This document shows positions 57,401 to 64,000 of a stretch of DNA of 64,000 bases, one piece after another (position 1 is the stretch's first letter; each line of letters starts with the position of its first letter). The position numbers and the translations under genes are program-made. This stretch comes from Zunongwangia mangrovi. Lineage in GTDB: Bacteria; Bacteroidota; Bacteroidia; Flavobacteriales; Flavobacteriaceae. The notes beneath the pieces were generated by a model. The model saw only the letters and a list, made by a program, of their open reading frames with translations, searched no databases and was not told the origin of the DNA. The DNA lies in the NCBI RefSeq assembly GCF_900112105.1, contig NZ_FOKV01000001.1, positions 1,116,001 through 1,180,000 of the forward strand. Direction: 5' to 3'.

Positions 57401-58546
57401 ATCGAAGCCAGCGAAAACTGGAAGAAGTTTAGCATTGTGATTAAAGACAATGGTGTAGGAATTAAAGAAAGCGATATTGAAAATATTTTCAATCGATTTT
57501 ATCGAATTTCGAGTAAAGAACACCGCCAGTTCGAAGGAACCGGTATAGGGCTTCATTTAACTAAATCTATTGCAGAACTTCATCACGGCACGGTAAAAGC
57601 CGAAAACAATAAAGATCAGCCTGGCTGTAAGTTCGTGATCACGGCGCCTTTAGGAAAAGATCATTTAGATGAAAAGGATATAGTCTTAGAATTGCCTACA
57701 GAATTCACAAATGAGACTAAAGTGAATTTATTGAATTCCTCTTCTGAAGAATTTGAAGAAGACGCTACAGAAAAAAATATTCCTACCGTTTTTATCGTCG
57801 ATGATGATGATGAGATAAGGAATTATATTGCTGGCGAATTTAAGGAAACTTACAATGTGCATACCTTCCCGAATGCAAAAGTTGCTTTCCCAGAAGTGGC
57901 TAAAAATCCGCCAGATCTTATTATTAGTGATGTGATGATGCCCGAAATGGATGGAATCACTTTTACCCGAAAAATCAAAAAGAATATCTACATTAATCAT
58001 GTGCCTGTTATTTTACTTACAGGAAAAACCGATAAAGAAACCAATATTGAAGGCCTGGATATTGGTGTAGATGCGTATATCAATAAACCCTTCAATATCG
58101 AGATTCTTAGAAAAACGGCTAAAAACCTTATAAAGAACAGGACGCTGTTAAAGAATACGTATGCAGGAAATCAACTTCAGGAAGATAAAATCAAAAAAGT
58201 AGATATTAAATCTGGCGATGAAGCTTTGTTAGAGAAATTTATGCAGTTGGTAAACGATAATACCAATAACCCAGATCTTAATGTAGAAATGATCGCGGGA
58301 GAATTAGGGATTAGTCGCGTGCATTTATACAGAAAATTAAAACAACTCACCAATCAGTCTGCGGGAGAATTGATCACAAATATCAGGTTAAAGCAAGCAG
58401 CAACATTGTTGGTTTCTAAACGTACAAATATTGCTGAGGTTGCCTATGCTGTGGGATTCTCGAGTACTTCAAAATTTTCTACAAAGTTTAAGGACCTCTA
58501 CGGGATGACGCCCAGTAATTACCGGAAGAAACATTTAGAAGTTTAA
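54488..58546 (+). CDS. hybrid two-component system regulator (HTCS) of the xylan locus
   Basis: A 1352-residue one-protein signalling chain. In order: signal peptide (to about 31), periplasmic two-component propeller repeats (about 35-680; e.g. IYQDDKGFVWIATEDGLNKYDG), a Y_Y_Y domain (about 700-770), one transmembrane helix (about 785-805), a HisKA domain with phospho-acceptor His841 in FLTNISHDLKTPITLI, a HATPase (about 950-1060; DNGVGI, GTGIGLHL), a receiver with Asp1148 in LIISDVMMPEMDG, and an AraC-type DNA-binding domain (about 1250-1350). It senses oligosaccharide in the periplasm and switches on the adjacent locus; xylo-oligosaccharide is inferred. Confidence 0.95.
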   Translation: MNKTAKDNFRYYKYVFGLFLFLIAQSLSYAQVGKLFSTDADLSSSLINQIYQDDKGFVWIATEDGLNKYDGAKFSVYKQNKNDSTSLKNNYVKSIYQDSSGRLYFGFFNGLQYYDYATEEFHDIPIYVGNNYLYPSHVISILERKTGEILFSTSGQGIVKLERNEDKLVARQIVSTLPEKYFEDLFEDTKGNLWVSSQNLGLYKIDAENQVTAYFINSDVDASISTIAESESEDLYVGSLSKGLFSYDRELDEFSFIEDSQNLPVKSLQISNQNEVMVGTDGKGLWVYDPANNKLRENDFSIANFDFTKTKIHSIIQDKANNFWLGIYQKGVLLVPDRAHNFEYIGYQSVKNNIIGSNSIVSLVKDNEETLWVGTDGDGLYGISTNTRQKSHITANTGQGSASVMSLFQDANNTLWVGTYLQGLAKLNRTKNELDFSTELKDEKGNRVERIYAFAEDDKKDVWIGSLGYGLFKYDITTKSFSNYNRIEKKDGLEDINNKWINCLLFSKTNKLYIGTYDGLSALDLNKNTFLNESGEDHILGNKIIYNLYEDEELNLWIGTSEGLYFKPKNDTITRVYNTSDGLPSNVICAIEPDMENNLWISTNHGIAKFERETKQFKNYYFRDGLQGNEFNKNASFSDKDGKLYFGNTNGITFFQPSEIEATGSNIDLRITEFYLQDEPVKKGMKSGSYSIINKPIIEADTIELAHFDNDFSIEFSSFSFKHQEWITYAYSLNSENWIKLRPGMNTVTFNDLDPGTYNFRVKAKDIDEYTGARSLIIVIHAPWYLSSWAKLAYVFLFMFITYVIIQIIRQRQSTKKKLEAHLQAEEMNEAKLQFLTNISHDLKTPITLIMNPLNKLIKNDSQPERQRLYKIMERNSERMLHLLNQLINARKIDQGKIELKFRKTEIISFIKKIVSLFDDQVESRRIHFEVRHREEELYAYIDPRHFDKIIQNVISNAIKFTPQGGNIEIDIEASENWKKFSIVIKDNGVGIKESDIENIFNRFYRISSKEHRQFEGTGIGLHLTKSIAELHHGTVKAENNKDQPGCKFVITAPLGKDHLDEKDIVLELPTEFTNETKVNLLNSSSEEFEEDATEKNIPTVFIVDDDDEIRNYIAGEFKETYNVHTFPNAKVAFPEVAKNPPDLIISDVMMPEMDGITFTRKIKKNIYINHVPVILLTGKTDKETNIEGLDIGVDAYINKPFNIEILRKTAKNLIKNRTLLKNTYAGNQLQEDKIKKVDIKSGDEALLEKFMQLVNDNTNNPDLNVEMIAGELGISRVHLYRKLKQLTNQSAGELITNIRLKQAATLLVSKRTNIAEVAYAVGFSSTSKFSTKFKDLYGMTPSNYRKKHLEV

Positions 58547-58608
58547 GCTTAAAATTAGAATCGATTTTAGGTATTTTTAAGCTGAATTTTTTGAAACGCA
58601 TATTCTAA

Positions 58609-59394
58609 ATGGATAAACTTTTTCAAGCCATTCTGGTAGTGGTGATCGTTGCAGCCTTTATTATTTACAGGATTACCCACAAGAAGAAAAAGAAAATAGC
58701 AGCATTTCCTGCAAACTGGCATCAATTGTTATTAGATCACGTTGAGTTTTATGCCGAATTATCTACTTCGGAACAAAATAGATTTCAGCAGCGAATCATG
58801 ATCTTCTTAAGTGAAGTTTATATCGAGAGCGTTTCGTTTAAATTAGAAGATTTAGATAAAATTTTAGTTGCATCAAGTGCGGTGATCCCTGTTTTTGGTT
58901 TTAAGAACTGGCATTATTCTAACTTAAGCACAGTGATCTTGTATCCAGATCATTTCAATAAAAATCTAGTTTTTGAAAATAGCGGAGAAGATAAAATTGT
59001 GATGGGATTGGTGGGAACTGGGAGATTCGAGCATCAAATGATCCTTTCCCGTCGTGCTTTACATGGTGGTTTTAAGAATTACAATGATCGTTTAAATACC
59101 GGGATTCATGAATTTGTTCATTTAATTGATAAAGTAGATGGTGTAACAGATGGTGTCCCCGAGCGATTATTAAAACAAGCTTACACCATTCCGTGGCTAA
59201 AAATGGTACACGAAGAAATGGAAGCTATTAATAGAAATAAATCTGATATTCGAAATTATGGCGGTACGAACGAAGCCGAATTTCTCGCCACAGCCAGTGA
59301 ATATTTTTTCGAAAATCCTAAGCGATTAAAGCGTAAACATCCCGATGTTTACAAGATGCTTCACGATTGCTATTTCCCTGAAGAACATATTTAA
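58609..59394 (+). CDS. MtfA-like zinc-dependent peptidase (M90 family)
   Basis: A 261-residue protein with an N-terminal membrane helix (about 4-22) and a basic stretch (THKKKKKIAAFP). The catalytic metal site is visible: GIHEFVHLIDKVDG gives His167, Glu168 and His171 (HExxH), and Glu224 in NEAEFLATASEYFFENP is the probable third ligand, as in MtfA/Mlc-titration-factor peptidases. In E. coli MtfA links to sugar uptake by binding Mlc; no Mlc is visible here, so the role is open. It is 62 bp after the HTCS and precedes the ars operators. Confidence 0.85.
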   Translation: MDKLFQAILVVVIVAAFIIYRITHKKKKKIAAFPANWHQLLLDHVEFYAELSTSEQNRFQQRIMIFLSEVYIESVSFKLEDLDKILVASSAVIPVFGFKNWHYSNLSTVILYPDHFNKNLVFENSGEDKIVMGLVGTGRFEHQMILSRRALHGGFKNYNDRLNTGIHEFVHLIDKVDGVTDGVPERLLKQAYTIPWLKMVHEEMEAINRNKSDIRNYGGTNEAEFLATASEYFFENPKRLKRKHPDVYKMLHDCYFPEEHI

Positions 59395-59434
59395 ATAAAA
59401 AATTTAAGCTCCACTTTTAAAAGTCTACTTAATT

Positions 59435-59474
59435 ATCGTAATATTGCAATGAAGTTTAATCGTAATATTACGAT
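59435..59474 (+). promoter_or_regulatory. two ArsR-type dyad operators before the arsenic operon
   Basis: A perfect 16-bp palindrome ATCGTAATATTACGAT at 59459-59474 and a related half-conserved dyad ATCGTAATATTGCAAT at 59435-59450, their centres 24 bp apart. The upstream one overlaps a -7-like TAATATTG (59439-59446), so binding would block transcription. The spacing before the first ars gene (ATG 59492) and the dyad type fit an ArsR/SmtB repressor. No arsR gene is in the window. Confidence 0.65.
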
Positions 59475-59491
59475 AATTAAAATTCAGACTT

Positions 59492-59983
59492 ATGAAATTA
59501 GCAGAAATAAAGAAGATATTAAAGGAAAAAACGACTATCGAATTTGAATTGCCAGATGGCAACTTAGTGCCCTCTCATTTTCATGTTACCGAAATTGGTC
59601 GTGTAGAAAAGAAATTTATAGACTGTGGCGGTACGCTTAGAGACGAAGCCAAAGCGAGCTTTCAGTTATGGGAAGCAAATGACTACGATCATCGCTTGCA
59701 TCCAGAGAAATTACTTTCGATCATCGAACTTTCAGAAAATGTACTGCATTTAGATGAAAATTCAGAAATTGAAGTTGAATACCAGGAAAATACTATAGGT
59801 AAATATGATCTTGAATTTAATGGCGAGCGATTTTTGCTAGTCAATAAATTTACCACATGTCTTGCCCAGGATCAATGCGGAATTCCAGAAACCGCTTCAG
59901 AAAAGCCAAAAAGAAGTTTAAAAGATCTCACGGAAACAGCTGCTGTAGCTACTGCTTGTAAGTCTGGATCTGGTTGTTGCTAA
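59492..59983 (+). CDS. DUF6428 family protein of arsenic operons
   Basis: A 163-residue cytoplasmic protein: an alpha/beta N-terminal domain (MKLAEIKKILKEKTTIEFELPDGNLVPSHFHVTEIGRV) with FIDCGGTLRDEAKASFQLW, then KLLSIIELSENVL. I recognise it as the DUF6428 type often found as the first gene of Bacteroidota ars operons. Odd feature: it has scattered cysteines (CGG, TTCLAQDQCG) and ends CKSGSGCC, a vicinal cysteine pair on a flexible tail that could bind arsenite. 18 bp separate it from the next gene. The function is not established. Confidence 0.7.
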   Translation: MKLAEIKKILKEKTTIEFELPDGNLVPSHFHVTEIGRVEKKFIDCGGTLRDEAKASFQLWEANDYDHRLHPEKLLSIIELSENVLHLDENSEIEVEYQENTIGKYDLEFNGERFLLVNKFTTCLAQDQCGIPETASEKPKRSLKDLTETAAVATACKSGSGCC

Positions 59984-60001
59984 TCGAAAATATACCTCAA
60001 A

Positions 60002-60622
60002 ATGTATAATGCTATCCAAGAATTTATTGATGCTTTAGATATCAATAAAATTAGTGAAGAACGTAAAAATGCTTTAGACGGATTTGTTTCTTTTATTGCT
60101 GAAAAAATTCAAAAGAAGGATCCTGTAAACCTCAATTTTATCTGTACGCACAATTCAAGAAGAAGTCATTTTTCACAAATCTGGGCACAAACCATTGCTG
60201 AATATTTAGGGTTAAAAGATGTGCGTTCTTATTCTGGTGGAACAGAAGCTACGGCGGTATATCCTTCAGTATTAAAAGCCTTTCAAAGTGTAGGTTTTTC
60301 CGTAGAGAAACTTTCAGAAGATAAAAATCCGGTTTGCTATTTAAAATTTGCTGAAGATGCCTTGCCGATCATTAGTTTTTCGAAAGTTTATGATCATGGT
60401 TTTAATCCGCAGAAAAACTTCGCAGCGGTAATGACGTGTTCTCAGGCCAATGAAGCCTGTCCTTTTGTGCCGGGAGCCGATGCTAGAATCCCTTTTACTT
60501 TCGAAGATCCTAAAGTAAGCGATGGTACGCCAGAAGAGTTGGAGAAATATCAGGAAAAGAGCAAAGAGATCGCAACAGATCTATTGTACGTATTTACAAA
60601 AGCCAAAGAACTTTCAAAATAA
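60002..60622 (+). CDS. arsenate reductase-like low-molecular-weight phosphatase-fold protein
   Basis: A 206-residue cytoplasmic protein. The P-loop CTHNSRRSH (CX5R, about 48-56) with preceding strand LNFI is the active site of LMW protein tyrosine phosphatases and thioredoxin-coupled arsenate reductases. A further cysteine in MTCSQANEACPF (about 150-160) could supply resolving thiols for arsenate reduction. Placed between the DUF6428 gene and the ACR3 pump, it most likely reduces arsenate to arsenite for export. It is longer than typical ArsC (about 130-140 residues). Confidence 0.8.
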   Translation: MYNAIQEFIDALDINKISEERKNALDGFVSFIAEKIQKKDPVNLNFICTHNSRRSHFSQIWAQTIAEYLGLKDVRSYSGGTEATAVYPSVLKAFQSVGFSVEKLSEDKNPVCYLKFAEDALPIISFSKVYDHGFNPQKNFAAVMTCSQANEACPFVPGADARIPFTFEDPKVSDGTPEELEKYQEKSKEIATDLLYVFTKAKELSK

Positions 60623-60628
60623 AGAATT

Positions 60629-61678
60629 ATGAAAAAGAAACTTAGTTTTCTGGATAGTTATCTTACCCTTTGGATCTTTATTGCCATGGCGGTAGGTGTT
60701 GGGCTTGGTTATTTTATCCCGGCGGTGCCAGAAGCGATTAATTCCTATAGTGCTGGTTCTACCAATATTCTTATAGCTGTTGGGCTAATTTTAATGATGT
60801 ATCCACCTTTGGCGAAAGTAGATTATAAAATGCTACCTAAGGTATTTAGAAATGTAAAGATCCTTAGTATTTCTATACTTTTAAACTGGATTATAGGCCC
60901 AATTTTGATGTTTTCGCTGGCAATTTTATTTTTAGGCGATCATCCTGAGTATATGACCGGTTTAATTTTAATCGGGCTGGCACGCTGCATTGCGATGGTT
61001 TTGGTGTGGAATGATCTTGCCGATGGAAGTAAGGAATATGGAGCGGGATTAGTGGCTTTAAACAGTATTTTTCAGGTTTTTGGCTATTCTTTTTATGCTT
61101 GGTTATTCATCACAAAGCTTCCGCCGTATTTTGGTTACGAAGGAAGTATCGTTAATATTTCTGTAGCGACGATAGCAGAAAGCGTTGCAATCTATTTAGG
61201 AGTTCCGTTTTTAATGGGCATTGTTAGTCGTTTAGTTTTAGTGAAGTTGAAAGGTGAAAAATGGTATTCAGAAAAATTTATCCCTAAAATATCCAAAATC
61301 ACCTTAATTGCATTGCTTTTTACCATTGTGGTGATGTTTAGCTTAAAAGGAAATTTAATTGTAGAAATTCCTAAAGATGTAGTGCTAATCGCTATTCCAT
61401 TGATGATCTATTTCGCATTAATGTTCTTGATTGGATTTATTGCCAGTAGATGGGCGGGGGCAAAATACGACGAAAACGCTGCCATTTCTTTTACGGCGGC
61501 CGGGAATAACTTCGAGCTTGCCATAGCCGTAGCCATTGCTGTTTTTGGATTAAATTCTGGTCAGGCTTTTGTTGGTATCGTTGGTCCCCTAATAGAAGTG
61601 CCAGCGCTAATTCTTTTAGTACGTGTTTCTTTTTGGCTTCGCGATAAATTGTATCGCAAACCGGCGATGTATTCTTAG
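60629..61678 (+). CDS. arsB: ACR3 family arsenite efflux transporter
   Basis: A 349-residue inner-membrane protein with ten hydrophobic segments, the length of bacterial ACR3 permeases. Family motifs include [19 protein letters not shown] (about 47), [35 protein letters not shown] (about 112-147, with the cysteine and glutamate needed for arsenite transport) and [21 protein letters not shown] (about 288). It exports arsenite using the proton gradient. Six bases after the reductase gene, it ends the three-gene ars operon. Confidence 0.93.
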   Translation: MKKKLSFLDSYLTLWIFIAMAVGVGLGYFIPAVPEAINSYSAGSTNILIAVGLILMMYPPLAKVDYKMLPKVFRNVKILSISILLNWIIGPILMFSLAILFLGDHPEYMTGLILIGLARCIAMVLVWNDLADGSKEYGAGLVALNSIFQVFGYSFYAWLFITKLPPYFGYEGSIVNISVATIAESVAIYLGVPFLMGIVSRLVLVKLKGEKWYSEKFIPKISKITLIALLFTIVVMFSLKGNLIVEIPKDVVLIAIPLMIYFALMFLIGFIASRWAGAKYDENAAISFTAAGNNFELAIAVAIAVFGLNSGQAFVGIVGPLIEVPALILLVRVSFWLRDKLYRKPAMYS

Positions 61679-61742
61679 TTACTTAGATTCGCTAGAAGCT
61701 GGGTTTAGTTGAATTTTGAATCAATTTTAACCTAATATTAGA

Positions 61743-61787
61743 TTTGCGGCGCTTTTTCTTTTATACCTTTAAAAGAAAGCCCGCAAA
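61743..61787 (+). other. long hairpin directly before the 61790 start codon
   Basis: TTTGCGGCGCTTTTTCTTTTA (61743-61763) pairs, with two small bulges, with 61769-61787 (TTAAAAGAAAGCCCGCAAA). It ends two bases before an ATG. Within it, TTG (61744-61746) and TACCTTTA (61764-61771), 17 bp apart, resemble a promoter. Either an ars-operon terminator or a start-site-sequestering fold. Confidence 0.45.
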
Positions 61788-61789
61788 CT

Positions 61790-62395
61790 ATGATTGAAGA
61801 TTACCAAAAAGGATTAATTCTGAATATTCCTGTAAAATTACCTTATGCTGTTTTAGAAAAGGTGATCGAAGAGAAGATGCAGGAAGAAGATGAAGAAGAA
61901 AATAGCATTGCTGAGTATGCCGAAGTGAAATTTGTATGGCTAGAGAAAAATCCTGAAGTAGATTATGATATCACGCTTGGTTTACGTTTAAAAGCCAAAA
62001 CATTTCTATTTAAAAATAAAGAATTAGAGCTTAAAATTCATCTTAAGTTCAATTTTGATCCAGTGACCAATCAATTTTCTTTGGAAGATTATGAAGCAGT
62101 TGGTGAAAACCAGAATAAACTGATGAATAAGATCGTTCAGATTATTCTAAATAAATTTCTTCAGAAGAAAGTATTACAAAAATCGAAGCAAAACCTATCA
62201 GAAAAATTACAGCAGGAATTAACCAAGATCAACTCAAAGCTTAAAGAAAATAACGAACCGGCGGAAGGTTTATTGGTCGATGCTCAATTAGATCAGCTTA
62301 ATATTTCACATTTCGAATTTGCACCACAAGACCTGTATGTTTATTTAAGTCTTACCGGCGAAGCCGCTATGGAAGTCACTAAAATTCCTGACTAA
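61790..62395 (+). CDS. unknown protein, possibly DUF4403-like
   Basis: A 201-residue protein without signal peptide. It opens LILNIPVKLPYAVLEKVIEEKM followed by an acidic loop (QEEDEEEN), amphipathic strands (DYDITLGLRLKAKTFLFKNKELELKIHLKFNFDP) and a Lys/Gln-rich helical second half. The NIPVKLP start recalls DUF4403 proteins, which are about twice as long and exported; this would be a single, cytoplasmic half. I am not sure of the family. The start codon stands at the foot of a hairpin. Confidence 0.5.
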   Translation: MIEDYQKGLILNIPVKLPYAVLEKVIEEKMQEEDEEENSIAEYAEVKFVWLEKNPEVDYDITLGLRLKAKTFLFKNKELELKIHLKFNFDPVTNQFSLEDYEAVGENQNKLMNKIVQIILNKFLQKKVLQKSKQNLSEKLQQELTKINSKLKENNEPAEGLLVDAQLDQLNISHFEFAPQDLYVYLSLTGEAAMEVTKIPD

Positions 62396-62405
62396 CCAGG
62401 CGCTT

Positions 62406-62939
62406 ATGAAGGGATTTGTGATACTTCCATTTCTTTTTATAGGACTTTCTCTAAATGCTCAAAACCTCCTTGAAAGATATCCAGATGTAAAGGAACTGGA
62501 AAAAGCTTTAGATAATAAGGATTCTTTGCAATCTATCATTTTAGAAAATGAAGATTTTATTGAAGGATCTTTAGATGGTGGAGGTGAGTTAATTGGTTTT
62601 TACGATGCTGCTAACAACGAAATAAGAAAAATTACGGTTACACTATTTCTTTCCTACGGAATACAATATTATTCATTCTATTTAGAAAATGAAGAACTTG
62701 TGTTGGTGCGGGATTGCGCTAAATATTTCGGCTACGATACCAAGTCTCATCAAATGGATAAAAATAAATTTGATGGTGGGTTTGATGGAATTTATATCTT
62801 CCGGAATAGAAAATTGATCGATCAGATTAGTTTAGGACATAACCGATTTGAAGATGATTCGATTGATGCCGAAGAGACTTTCCTAAAAGAACTCGAAATT
62901 TATAAGAAGAAGATTTCTGAAAAATTAGAAATTAAGTAG
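62406..62939 (+). CDS. unknown secreted protein
   Basis: A 177-residue protein with a clear signal peptide (MKGFVILPFLFIGLSLNAQ). The mature part is acidic and beta-rich (LDGGGELIGFYDAANNEIRKITVTLFLSYGIQYYSFYLENEELVLV), ending in a lysine-rich helix. No recognised domain. It follows the previous unknown gene by 10 bp, so both are probably co-expressed, and converges with the Nudix regulator gene 17 bp away. Confidence 0.6.
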   Translation: MKGFVILPFLFIGLSLNAQNLLERYPDVKELEKALDNKDSLQSIILENEDFIEGSLDGGGELIGFYDAANNEIRKITVTLFLSYGIQYYSFYLENEELVLVRDCAKYFGYDTKSHQMDKNKFDGGFDGIYIFRNRKLIDQISLGHNRFEDDSIDAEETFLKELEIYKKKISEKLEIK

Positions 62940-62956
62940 AAATTCACTCGGAGCTT

Positions 62957-63676
62957 TTAAAACTCAAACGTAAAACCTTTCTTAGTCAGTTTTTGATAAA
63001 CTTCTTCATCAAAACTATAAAGCTTGGCAGCACGATGCGAAACATCCTTTTGTTTTTCGCCAATATCAACAAGGAGTTTCATCTTTAAAAATTTTCTACG
63101 GAAGTTAGGTTTGTCCATTTTTACATCTAGAATTTCTTCGTAAAGATGCATTAACTGAAGTAGCGTAAATTTTTCAGGAAGTAAGTTGAAACCAATCGGC
63201 GCCTGTCTTACACGATTTCGAAGTTTTTCCTGGGCAGCTTCGAAGATAAATTTATGATCATAAATAAGATCTGGCAGTTCTTCAACTAAAAACCATTTAG
63301 CTTCAGAAGCAGTAAAACCGGCGGCAATTTCATAATCTTCACTTTTAACCAGTGCATAATATCCAATAGTGATCACACGGCTGGTAGGGAAACGATTAGG
63401 TTCACCAAAGGCCTGTAATTGCTCCAAAAAGATATTGTCTAATCCGGTAAGATCTCTTAAAACTCTTTTAGCTGAATTATCTATAGATTCTTTTTCGGTT
63501 ATCCATCCCCCGGGTAATCCCCATTTGTCTTTACTAATTCCTTCAGCATGCTTTACCAGAAGAACTTCCATTTTTCCTTCATTAAATCCAAATACCACAC
63601 AATCTATGGTAACTGCTTCAATAAAGTTTTCTTCCTGAATATAGTTTTCGCCTTCTGCGATAAAGCCTTTGGACAT
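62957..63676 (-). CDS. NrtR-like transcriptional regulator (degenerate Nudix domain plus winged helix)
   Basis: A 239-residue protein from the ATG at 63676 (an in-frame TTG at 63706 would add ten residues). The N-terminal domain is Nudix-like (about 18-145), but the Nudix box GxxxxxExxxxxxxREUxEExGU here reads GWITEKE...RVLRDLTGLD: the first catalytic Glu of REU and the second of EE are replaced (Val, Leu) and the first of EE is Asp, so hydrolysis is unlikely. The C-terminal third (PEKFTLLQLMHLYEEILDVKMDKPNFRRKFLKM...) is the winged helix of NrtR/AraR-type regulators, which in Bacteroidota often control sugar catabolism. Confidence 0.82.
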   Translation of the reverse strand: MSKGFIAEGENYIQEENFIEAVTIDCVVFGFNEGKMEVLLVKHAEGISKDKWGLPGGWITEKESIDNSAKRVLRDLTGLDNIFLEQLQAFGEPNRFPTSRVITIGYYALVKSEDYEIAAGFTASEAKWFLVEELPDLIYDHKFIFEAAQEKLRNRVRQAPIGFNLLPEKFTLLQLMHLYEEILDVKMDKPNFRRKFLKMKLLVDIGEKQKDVSHRAAKLYSFDEEVYQKLTKKGFTFEF

Positions 63677-63846
63677 TTTGTAAAAATTTAATCGTAAAAA
63701 TAACAATTCTTAGCAAAAGGCCATCTATAAATCATTCAATCCAACTTTTAACCCTTACCATTGGTCGATAGATAAAAAGGACTACATCGAAATCTTCTCA
63801 TTTTGCAGCTTTTTGATAGTAATTTTAGGGTATAAATAAGCACAAA

Positions 63847-64000
63847 ATGAACGTAACAGTAGAAAATACAAACGGAGAAATGATAGAGGTGACTATCGAG
63901 GTCTACAGCAACAAGCAGTTTGTAAGCTGTTGCGAAGCTGAAAATATGCAGGGAACTTATGCTAGAGCTAAAGATCCAGAAAGGAAACCGGGATCTGTCT
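63847..64000 (+). CDS. unknown protein, truncated by window end
   Basis: An open frame from the ATG at 63847 to the window edge (51 codons: MNVTVENTNGEMIEVTIEV..., with a CC pair in FVSCCEAEN). It is divergent from the Nudix regulator across a 170-bp spacer that may hold that regulator's operator. Not recognised. Confidence 0.4.
   Translation, partial: MNVTVENTNGEMIEVTIEVYSNKQFVSCCEAENMQGTYARAKDPERKPGSV

Overview
The window looks like a chromosomal segment of a marine or soil member of the Flavobacteriaceae (Bacteroidota); a Zunongwangia/Gramella-like genome would fit, but that is inference. The evidence is a low-GC genome, a complete gldK-gldL-gldM-gldN type IX secretion/gliding cluster, SusC/SusD pairs, a hybrid two-component regulator, five GLPGLI-family proteins, little use of Shine-Dalgarno sites, and promoters matching the Bacteroidota housekeeping pattern TTG-N17-23-TAnnTTTG (seen at 20021-20050 minus, 38675-38704 and 39328-39356).

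Layout. 1-2250: the end of a sialidase-like protein and a convergent SLC13 anion symporter. 2250-12765: five GLPGLI paralogues, a GH2 beta-mannosidase-like enzyme between copies 1 and 2, a TonB-receptor-like outer-membrane barrel, and cutC. 12804-12941: a tiny membrane protein. 13194-20050 (minus): groES-groEL with its terminator, then a run miaB - sigma-54 activator - lptE - TPR protein - secG. 20550-29021: topA, an arginase-fold protein with degraded metal ligands, gldKLMN, and a strong terminator. 29053-38410: a FAD oxidoreductase, a DUF983 protein, an ABC-F ATPase, a tripartite RND efflux system and a small CPXCG zinc-ribbon protein. 38768-38840: initiator tRNA. 39191-58546: a xylan utilisation locus. 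58609-64000: an M90 peptidase, an arsenic operon behind two dyad operators, unknown proteins, and a NrtR-like Nudix/winged-helix regulator.

How it works together. The xylan locus has two SusC/SusD pairs, a DUF1735/DUF5627 surface lipoprotein, a large surface GH10 xylanase with carbohydrate-binding modules inserted in its catalytic barrel, a second membrane-anchored GH10 xylanase, and a hybrid sensor/AraC regulator. A consensus promoter about 350 bases before the first susC carries two exact TGTAACAT repeats 21 bp apart just upstream, which I propose as the regulator's binding sites. The GldKLMN proteins form the T9SS core. The ars operon pairs an ACR3 arsenite pump with a phosphatase-fold arsenate reductase and a DUF6428 protein with a CC tail.

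The least-explained parts are: the GLPGLI cluster, where a 34-bp operator-like box is duplicated before copies 1 and 2; a 106-bp element with terminal inverted repeats between the two xylanase genes; and the arginase-fold pseudoenzyme next to the T9SS genes.
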